From Rhea pennata (lineage: Eukaryota; Chordata; Aves; Rheiformes; Rheidae): a stretch of 64,000 nucleotides of DNA. The notes below the pieces were generated by a model that made no database searches, had not been told where the DNA came from, and worked only from the letters and a program-made list of their open reading frames with translations. Shown one piece after another: positions 56,339 to 64,000 of this stretch; within the stretch, counting starts at the first letter, position 1; every line of letters begins with the position of its first letter. The stretch is taken from positions 21,352,412 to 21,416,411 of the forward strand of contig NC_084675.1 in NCBI RefSeq assembly GCF_028389875.1, written 5' to 3'. Position numbers and translations under genes: made by a program.

Positions 56339-57976
56339 AGTTATCCTGCCTGAAAGGTGAGCGTGGCTCGCTCCGGCCGGGCTCCGGAGCGCCCGTGGGC
56401 CGGCCGGCCGCGCCGCGTGGGAAATCCTCGGGGACGGGAAGGACCTCGGAGCCGAGCGGGGCCGGCGGTTTGGGGAGCGGGGAAGGACGGGTCGCGTGCC
56501 GGGCGCCGCAGCATCCTCCCCGCCGGCGGGGGCTAAGGGACGTGACCAAGGGCGCTTTGCAAAGCAGTGGCAGGGCGGGAGGGCTCAGAGCCCGGGCGCA
56601 AACCCGGCGCGGGCGCGGGCCCTCCGACGCGCCAGCCCTCCGACGGCATCCCTGGGGATGCCGGACCCAGGGACGGGCGCTCGGGGAGGGGGGGCCCCAG
56701 CGGCGCCTCCTCTGGGACACCGAGCTCCCTGCGGAGAGCTGGTCCCGGCAGCAAAAAAAAACCAAAAAAACAATAAAACCCCCAAACAAAACAAAAAGGC
56801 AAAAAAAAAAAAAAAAAAAAGGCCATTTAAAAGCTGGAAAGCACATCCCCGTTGATCCTCCCCAAACGCAGCCCGACCCGGCCCCAGGTCAGAGCCATTA
56901 AATATCCGCCTGCCCCTCTCTTTTTTTTTCCCTGCGGATAAGCAATGAGTCTTGAATAAAATAAAATTACCCCCCCCCCCCGCTGCCCTGCCAGCTCTCT
57001 TACATAAGAGAGGGCTTTATCCTTAATTAAAAAGAGATTAAAAATATCAGTGTCTGTCCCCTTCGGGCATTTTCCTGCTTCAGAAGAGTTAAAACCTCCC
57101 CCCCCCCCCGCCCCGCCGGCAAAGCAGGGCTTTTCTCTTGATTAAAAAGCAGATTAAAGCTATCTGCTCGGCGGTGGGGCGAGGTCTGGGTGTTTACCAG
57201 CCACCGCGAGCCCGGGGCTGCGCCTCCGCCGCGGCTCCTTGCCCCAGCCCGGCCGCGGCGGAGGGCGATTCTCCGGCGGCTGCTACGGGGTTGAGCGCCT
57301 CCCTCGCCCCGGGCTCCCGCTGCCCGGCCGGGCCGTCCCGGGCGGCCTGGAGCGCGGCCAGCAGAAAGGCCGGCTCTTTCCCCGCGGAGGCTTCGCCCGG
57401 CGCCGAGGCCGCGTCTCCTCTTTCGGGAGAGGGCACTCTTGAGACGCGCCAGCTGCCGGCTCCGGCGCCCAGCGCGCTCCCGGCTCCGGCTCCCTTTGGC
57501 CCGGCTCTGCCCGGCCCCGGGGGGCCGCAGCAGCCAGACCCGCCTGGGTTGCAGCCGGGCCGGGGAGCTGCCGGCCGCGGGAGCGCGGCGAAGCCGAGAG
57601 CGTGGGGAGCGGCTCGGGCGGTGGGAGCCTTTGGTCTGCTGCGGTTTCGGGCGGTTTCCAGAGCGGTTTCGCGCCCCGGGAGCGTCCCCGTCGCTGCGCC
57701 GGGACTCGCTCAGCCGTGAGCACCCGGGGCGGGATTTTCCTCCGCGGCGGGGCGCGATGCAGCCGGCTCGGTGTATAACCAGCGCTCGCGTGCCTCCTCC
57801 CTTCTCCAGGCCTGAAGACGTGCGTGAGCGGCGGGAGCGGGGGGCGGCAGGCGGCGGGCGGCGAGAAGCGCCTGCGGGTCCCCGCCATCGTCGTCACGCC
57901 GCCCACCCCGACGGGCACCGCGCTGGCGCGGGAACCCCGGCGAGCCGGCGGGCAGCCGCCGCGCGGCGGGCGCTGA
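56329..57976 (+). CDS. C16orf74: C16orf74 orthologue, small calcineurin-docking protein, two coding exons
   Basis: Human C16orf74 is a 76-aa membrane-associated protein that binds calcineurin through a PxIxIT motif. Here exon 56329-56356 encodes MGLKLSCLK (human MGLKMSCLK) and donates at G|GTGAGC. Exon 57810-57976 follows a CTTCTCCAG acceptor and continues in frame to a TGA at 57974-57976, giving 64 aa. Residues 34-39 are PAIVVT, followed by PPTPTG, aligning with human PDIIITPPTPTG. The N-terminus carries G2 and C7, candidates for myristoylation and palmitoylation. The middle is Gly/Arg/Ala-rich. The tail after PTPTG reads TALAREPRRAGGQPP and stops early, without the acidic WLDE...DPEA end of human. 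I found no match to that end in the other two frames. The first coding exon starts after an acceptor ending at 56267. Confidence 0.85.
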
Positions 57977-58305
57977 GCGCCGCGCCGGGCCCCGGCCCGC
58001 GACCAGCCCCGCGGGACCGCGTGTTCCCGCGAGCCGCCGGGACGGAGCCGGCGGCCCCGCGGCGCCAGCCGGGATCGTCCGGGACGACGAAGCCCCGGGA
58101 GCACGGCGATGCCGCGGGCGGCACGGGAAAACGGCGGCGTTCCCCGAACGCGACCAGGCACCATTCCCGGGGGCCGTTTCCAAGCAGGTTGTGACATTGC
58201 TGACTCTTTTTTTTTTGTTTGTTTGTTTTTTCCTTCTTCTTTTCTAAAAACATTGCACAGGGGTTTCCGCTCTATGGCAGCCAATAAAGTGCTCAGCACC
58301 GCCCC
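57977..58305 (+). other. C16orf74: C16orf74 3' untranslated region (probable)
   Basis: This runs from the stop codon to just beyond the first AATAAA at 58283-58288. It includes a T-rich stretch at about 58,205-58,245. Confidence 0.55.
58283..58288 (+). terminator. Polyadenylation signal of C16orf74
   Basis: Canonical AATAAA on the plus strand, about 310 bases after the C16orf74 stop codon. Confidence 0.6.
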
Positions 58306-59339
58306 GGCCCATCCGGGTCTGACCCCTCCGGCTCCCTTTGGCTTTCACCTCCACCTATATACATATTTTAAAGAGAAGGTGGCTGTAGCAAGCTAGAGGA
58401 CAAAAGCCCCCTTCACCCGGGCGAAGACGCTGCCGGCGTTCGCAGACGGGGGCGGCGAGCTTTTTCTTGCTGCTCGTTTTCCCCTACGAGGAGCACCCGC
58501 GATTTTAAGCGGCCCTGCAAAACGGACTCGGTGAGGAGCAAGGCGGGGAGCAGCATCCCCAGCGCCGCCGGGGCCGAGCTCCCGGCCGAGCCCGGCGCCC
58601 CGCGAGCCCCGGCCGCGTCTCCCGGCGAGGCGGGGGCGATGCTCCCGGCAGAGAGGCTTCGCCGGGAGCCTACGGGAAAGGGGAGGGAGAAAGAGTGTGA
58701 AAACAGATGGAAATTTAATTTTTTAATGACAGCAGCAGATGGCAAAAGACACAAAAGTGTATTCACACCGTGTCAGAGCCATTTATAGAGCGCCTGGCAC
58801 AGCCGTAACGCATCCCGGGAGGACGGCGGGTGTCGCTCCCCGGGGGGACCGAAGCTCCGGTTTCGGTGGGGGGGGGACACCCCTGCCTCTCCGCAGGCCC
58901 CCGGGGGCGGCCGGATCCGGCAGGGCCGGGCGACGGAGCCAAGCATCCAGGAGACCTGTCACTGCTAATAAGGCTCGGAGGGTTTCCGTTTCCATGGCGA
59001 CCCGGCAGCCATTCCGGGCTGGCAGTGCCCGGAATCACGGTCCCAGCCCGCCCCATCCATCTTTCCCTCCGGCGTCTCCCGCTTTCTCCGCAAGAGCCAG
59101 GGGAAGGGACGAGAACTGAGCCAGGGAGAGGCAGGAGCAAACCCCCGCGGAGATGCTCCGAAAGGGGTTGTTTGCGGCCACCATCGCATCACCGGTCACA
59201 TCAGGGCAGAGGTGGCCAACCCTCCTCCCCCCCCCCAAAAAAAAGCAGCAGCCTTCACCCCATGAATCCGTGCCCTGCCCTCCACCAGGCCTTGCCAGGT
59301 GTGAGTTGAGGTGGTCTGGTGACATAGGAGCCCAGTGGA
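58306..59339. other. Intergenic DNA between C16orf74 and the GGAT-rich repeat
   Basis: GC-rich at first, then mixed. I recognise no gene, RNA gene or element. The overlapping open frames show no family resemblance. Confidence 0.5.
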
Positions 59340-59770
59340 TAGACAGACGGAGGATAAAACACCCGAGGTGGCCGGATGGATGGTGGGTATGGGTGGGTGT
59401 CTGGTCCAACGGCACGGATGGGTGGATGCGGGCCGGTGGACAGGTTGGTGGAGCCAGGATGGATGGATGGATGGAGCCGCACGTGTGTGTGCGGATGAGC
59501 AGATAGACGGGAGAAGGAGGGCAGACTGCTGGTGCAAGGCATGGGTGGGAAGACAGAGGATGGATGAAGAAGGACGGGCTGATGAATGGAGGAAACGGAT
59601 GGCTGATGGCTGGCACAAGAGCATGGGCAGCTGCACAGGGACGGAGGGACGGATGGATGGATGGATGGATGGATTGATGGATGAATGGATTGATGGACTG
59701 ATGGTTAGATGGCACATGGACAGGAAGGGATGGGCAGATGGGTGGAGGGGTGGCTGGACGGCCATGGGGA
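59340..59770. repeat. Degenerate GGAT (ATGG) tetranucleotide-derived repeat region
   Basis: Units of GGAT, GGTG and near variants fill much of this stretch. Clean cores lie at about 59457-59474 and 59650-59690. The repeat makes long false frames on both strands, for example Ser/His/Pro-rich on the minus strand. Confidence 0.8.
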
Positions 59771-60019
59771 TGGACGACTACCCCTGCTCCAGGCCCCGGT
59801 AGATGGAGGGACGCCTGGATGGGGCGGGATAGCCAGTGACGGAGGAGGGCCGGAGGGCCGACGGCTGACGCTGGCCCACGCGCATGGCCTGCTCGGGGGA
59901 CAGGGGCGCTGGAGGCGCCCGGGGGTGCCCCAGGGTGTCCCGGGGTGTCCGAGATGCCCCACGGTGCCCCATGGGCGCCCCCAACCCCGGGGCCCCTCTG
60001 CCGGGCGCCGCCCTCCCCG

Positions 60020-60477
60020 CCGCCAGGGGGCGGCAGCGGCGCGCAGCGCGCATGCGCAGGGCAGGTGCGTTGGGCGCGTGCCACGGCCCCTTCGGCCCCC
60101 TGGCAACAAGTGCTGGGAGCTGATTGGCCAAGACTGTCCACGCCAAGCAACGCCGGCCGTCCTTCCGCCTGGCCGCAACACTAGCCAGTCACAGAGCAGA
60201 ACATCAGCAGGAGAGCCAATCAGAAATGGCAGAGCCCTACTAACCAATGAGCGGTCCACGACTCTCTGGGAGAGCCAATCAGAGTGCTCCAAGCTTCCCG
60301 AACACCCGCCCCGAAGCTGGGACCGCGAAAATGAGTCCGGCGGCGGGAAAATGGGGCGCTGTGGGAGGGGTTTTGCCGCCGTTCAGCCAATGGGGAGGGA
60401 GGCCGGGCCGGGCCGCGCGGCGGGTGCGGGTCCGGGTCCGGGTCCGGTGCCGTTGGGGTCCGCCCGGGTGTCGCGCC
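60020..60477 (+). promoter_or_regulatory. GINS2 promoter region with CTCF, NRF-1, CCAAT and E2F motifs
   Basis: In order there is a CTCF-type core CCGCCAGGGGGCGG (60020-60033), a palindromic NRF-1 site GCGCATGCGC (60048-60057), and five CCAAT boxes (60123-60127 inverted, then 60216-60220, 60244-60248, 60275-60279 and 60387-60391). An E2F-type GGCGGGAAAA lies at 60342-60351, about 130 bases before the start codon. E2F plus NF-Y control fits a DNA-replication gene. Two of the CCAAT boxes sit in a repeated GAGAGCCAATCAGA block. Binding is inferred from motif match. Confidence 0.65.
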
Positions 60478-63400
60478 ATGGAGCCGGCCGAGGCGGAGTT
60501 CCTGGCCGAGAAGGAGCTGGTGACGATCGTGCCCAACTTCAGCCTGGACCGGATCCACCTCATCGGGGTGGGCTGGGGCGGATATGGCGGGGGGAAAGGG
60601 CTGAGGTGGGGCAAGATGGCGGGGAAAGGGCGTGAGGTGGGGCAAGATGGCGGGGCAGGGCGTGAGGTGGGGCAAGATGGCGGGGAAAGGGCGTGAGGTG
60701 GGGCAAGATGGCGGGGAAAGGGCTGAGGTGGGGCAAGATGGCGGGGGCAAGGCGTGAGGTGGGGCAAGATGGCGGGGGCAGGGCGTGAGGTGGGGCAAGA
60801 TGGCGGGGAAAGGGCTGAGGTGGGGCAAGATGGCGGGGCAGGGCGTGAGGTGGGGCAAGATGGCGGGGGCAGGGCCGATGGGGCAGGGCCGCTGGGGCAG
60901 CAGGGTCGGGGCAGAGGCAGCTCCTCCCCCCCCAGTGGTTGGGGGGCAGGCAGGGCTGTGCACCTCCAGATACGCCTTGGGTATTGGGCCTGTGGGGTCA
61001 CATTGTGGTGATAAACATAGTTTCTAGCTCTAAGTTTTGTGAAACACCATTGAAAAGAAAATGCACTGGAAATGTTAGTTATTACTCCGCAAAGAAAAGG
61101 AGCCAGAATCTGTGAGCAAGAATTATGAGAAGCAAGAGGCAATGCTGATGCTATTTGACTTGGGCTTTTCAAAATCCCCTGAAAATTCATACTCCTTTGA
61201 AATGGCTGAGGCCAGTTTAGCAGATAAGTATTGCAGTATCCTAGCCATTGCTAGCTGTCTTATTCTCATCTTAAATTGCTCTTCCAGGGAGATCTAGGTC
61301 CTTTCAATCCTGGTTTGCCAGTGGAAGTACCTGTCTGGTTGGCCATTAATCTGAAGCAGAGACAAAAATGTCGTCTGATACCTCCAGAATGGATGGATGT
61401 TGGTAAGCGCAGCAGCTTAAACTCAGGCCTGCCTCAGCCCTGGGCTTAAGTGGTTCCAAAAGAAGCACAAAATAAAGACATATAGTCTTTGTCCTTTAGT
61501 GGGAAGCATAAGTCAACAAATACAAAGTAACTCTGAGAGAAGGAGCTAATGTTCCATCACTGGAAAATTTTATATTTACCAGAAATGTAATCTTCCAAGT
61601 CAAGCTAGGTGTTTAACTTCTGCTTCCTTGATTAGGAGGAAGAACAAGGATTAGATTTCATTCCTGGCTCTGCCCCTTACCTTCAGTGTGCTGCTTCCTT
61701 GCTCTGTGCCCTTTCTGGCCAGAGATAGAATGAGCAACACTTGCATTGCTGCAAGACTTGTTTGTAAAGAGCTTTGGGGACCTTGGATGACATTCTGTGA
61801 AGGGGGTGACTTTGGAGAGCATATATGTGTTTTAATGACTTGTTCATTCACTCCATGAAGCTCTTTTCTTTGAAGGCATGACAAATCAAAGGTCTTCTCA
61901 CTCTGTAAAAAGCAAGAGTCATGGTCCCCTCTTTTTCATAATAATAATATTATAATAATAATATAAATCTTAAGGATTTTATCATAATAATAAATCGTAA
62001 GGAAAACTCAGGAAGAAAAGTAAATACTAATGAAACTGCAGTGAGAGAAAGAGCTGCATCAAGCATCCATACTATATTCAGTCAAAAGGACAAAAATCAG
62101 TGGAAGTGTTTTGTGGGTAAAGGAACCCCTCTCCCAACTCCTGATCAGTGCAGTGATCAAGCAGCTGTGGATTAGCCTCCTAGACTGACATGCAGAGAGC
62201 TGTTTTGCAATGCTTGTCAGCATCCGTGTGTGTTGATGGGCATCTTTTCTCCCTAGGGAGTTGAGAGCTGCTATGGCAATGCTGATGCTAGACACCAGAA
62301 CAGACATTAGCTGTTAGGGTTGTTTTGCTTCCTTGTAGAAGCCTTTTTCTGTCCGTATATTGATTCCAACTGGTATAAACTTTGGTGTGTAGTTGATCTT
62401 CCTGAAATAGGACATACAGAAATAGTTGGTCTTACAGAAAGAGTGTGTGTGTTTTGCTGGGGAAAATCATGTCTGGAGTATTGAAGATCTGGCAAAAGTT
62501 GACCATTCGTGGTTATGTTTCAGAAAAACTGGAGGAAATCCGGGACCAGGAACGTAAAGAGGACACCTTCACTCCGATGCCCAGTCCCTATTATATGGAA
62601 CTCACAAAGCTGCTATTAAACTAGTAAGTAGGAAATGTAACAGTTTCCGCCTGAGTTAATGCTTGCATAGACAATTCTTCAAGCTTTCATTGGCAGTAAC
62701 CCCAGAGGCCTGTGGGAAAGTGAGAGTTAATGGAGGTTTATTTCACAGTGTGCCAAGATCTTGTTGCAGCAGTTTTCTCATGGTAACTTTGCATTTCAGT
62801 AACTTGGGATTGCTTGTTCTACGGCCTGATAATTGGGGCTGTGCTGCTTTACTGAGCAGGAGCTAAGCATTGAGGCCTTGGGTATCTGCAGCACATTCCA
62901 TGGCTGCAATCTGTTCAGCAGCCTAACCCCTCCAGGCGTCTTTCTTGGCTCTCCTTCAGGAGGAAAGCTCTTCTTTCCTCAGCCTGAGAAGCAGGAGATC
63001 AGGAATATTGTGAGTCTAAACTCGTGCCTGCTGAGGCATTTCACTTGTAAAATGTGCTGGCTGGTATTTTTCTAAGCACAGATTCTTCTGACTGTAAGCC
63101 CTTGATTACAGTGCAGTGGTCATTTAAGCACTGGCTTTTCCTCTGGAGATGGCGCTCTTGGCGTGCAGCTCCTTTCCACATGCTAGAATAACCCTGGCAG
63201 TTCTGTCCATGTGAATTGATCTTATCTCTTGAGGTCCTTATGGCAGTGCTGAATTGCCTTAATGGGAGGATGTGACACAACTTGTACAGTCCTTTCAACT
63301 TAATGCTCTCTGATAGAGCTGTGAGAGCAGAGGTCTGAACTCTGGCTCTAATCACAGTTGAGCCGTTTGCATTCCCTGGCTGAGTGCGACTTTGGCCAGG

Positions 63401-63592
63401 TTATTGGCCCTCCTTGTACCTCGTACCAGCTGGGCAATTAAAGAGCAGAAGGACTGTAGTGAGAACCAGATGCTGCATCAGAGCTGAGAATTCCTGGGTA
63501 AATAAACTATCCCAAAAATCCCAGCAGAAGTACCAGGCTGGATTTTAATGTTGAGTGTTGCTTTTTTTTCTTTTTTTCTTTTTTTTCCTTTT

Positions 63593-63633
<41 letters not shown>

Positions 63634-63874
63634 TAGCAAACTGCTCTGCTTATGCCTTAGAGGGTTGAAAAGCTGCCAGCATTGCTTATGCCAGTGACAT
63701 AATGTACGAGTCCCTTGCAGCCTGTTCTGATCTGCTCTTCCCTCTAGTGCCTCAGACAACATCCCAAAAGCCGATGAGATTCGGACGCTCGTTAAGGATA
63801 CCTGGGACACTCGGATAGCCAAACTGCGGCTGTCTGCGGACAGCTTCGTCAAACAGCAGGAGGCCCATGCCAAG
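60478..63874 (+). CDS. GINS2: GINS complex subunit 2 (PSF2), first four coding exons; cut by window edge
   Basis: GINS2 is a subunit of the GINS tetramer, which with CDC45 and MCM2-7 forms the replicative CMG helicase. Plus-strand exons are 60478-60567, 61288-61402, 62524-62623 and 63748-63874, joining in frame to 144 codons. The human protein has 185 aa, so the last exon should lie beyond 64000. The protein opens [20 protein letters not shown], followed by [60 protein letters not shown] and [20 protein letters not shown], and ends at HAK|GTATGG. The start sits in GCGCCATGG, a fair Kozak context, and matches the family's N-terminus. The gene is read towards the window end, on the same strand as C16orf74 and EMC8. 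Confidence 0.96.
60601..60874. repeat. About 30-bp minisatellite in GINS2 intron 1, nine copies with a YY1-type core
   Basis: The unit is about 30-31 bases and contains GAGGTGGGGCAAGATGGCGG followed by GGAAAGGG or GGCAGGG. Nine copies keep CAAGATGGCGG exactly, and a decayed copy precedes them. The array begins 33 bases into the intron after exon 1. AAGATGGCGG is the known YY1 recognition core. Confidence 0.9.
61938..61966. repeat. (AAT)n-rich microsatellite
   Basis: Imperfect ATA/ATT trinucleotide repeat on the plus strand in GINS2 intron 2. No other element is seen next to it. Confidence 0.8.
63595..63630. repeat. Poly(T) tract, 36 nt, with T-rich lead
   Basis: A run of 36 T on the plus strand preceded by T blocks broken by single or double C (from about 63562), in the GINS2 intron before coding exon 4. 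It begins about 150 bases before that exon and could serve as an extended pyrimidine tract. Confidence 0.9.
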
Positions 63875-64000
63875 GTATGGTAGGGACGCTTGGAGAGGTT
63901 TGTTAGCTCTGTCCTGGGAGTGTTCCAGATGCCATGTGATTGTGTGGGCTTGTGACTGATTAGAGCTGCTCATGAAAATGCCAGTTGGGGCATGTTTTTC

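Noticed and set aside
59035-61190. Minus-strand frames of 371 and 303 codons rich in His/Pro/Ser and with repeated PSCPTS-type blocks
   Set aside because: They are produced by the GGAT-type repeat and by the GINS2 intron-1 minisatellite read backwards.
63541-63630. Lys-rich minus-strand frame
   Set aside because: It is a translation of a poly(T) tract.

Overview
This window looks like vertebrate nuclear DNA, most likely from a bird or another sauropsid. Genes are split by introns with GT/AG borders, CpG islands are very GC-rich, and interspersed repeats are almost absent. The gene order IRF8 - (DUSP22-like) - COX4I1 - EMC8 - C16orf74 - GINS2 matches human 16q24.1, except for one extra gene between IRF8 and COX4I1. 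I cannot name the species from sequence alone.

Layout. About 0.7-11.2 kb (minus strand) holds IRF8, with a non-coding first exon and eight coding exons giving 428 aa. Its promoter keeps a TATA box, two CCAAT boxes and a STAT (GAS) site. From 14.9 to 27 kb (minus strand), inside an unusually long GC-rich, CpG-dense block, lies a seven-coding-exon gene for a 209-aa dual-specificity phosphatase of the DUSP22/DUSP15 family, best matched to the DUSP22A type. COX4I1 (29.8-33.4 kb, minus) and EMC8 (34.5-42.9 kb, plus) face apart from a shared CpG-island promoter with three ETS (NRF-2/GABP-type) sites. A 9-kb AT-richer intergenic stretch follows. A second GC-rich block (53.3-60.5 kb) carries a small C16orf74 orthologue with a calcineurin-docking motif. 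The window ends in GINS2 (60.5 kb to beyond the edge, plus), with four of an expected five coding exons present.

The most notable points are the DUSP22-like gene next to IRF8, which mirrors the human IRF4-DUSP22 pair and suggests a retained ohnologue pair; a nine-copy minisatellite in GINS2 intron 1 in which each copy holds a YY1-type core; a 62-bp minisatellite at the equivalent place in IRF8 intron 1; the altered C-terminus of C16orf74; and a perfect palindrome of two MEF2-type sites in an intron of the phosphatase gene. No endogenous virus, LTR element, intact transposon, tRNA, rRNA or CRISPR array was seen. Exon borders were set by hand from reading frame, splice consensus and remembered family sequences, without alignment or transcript data.
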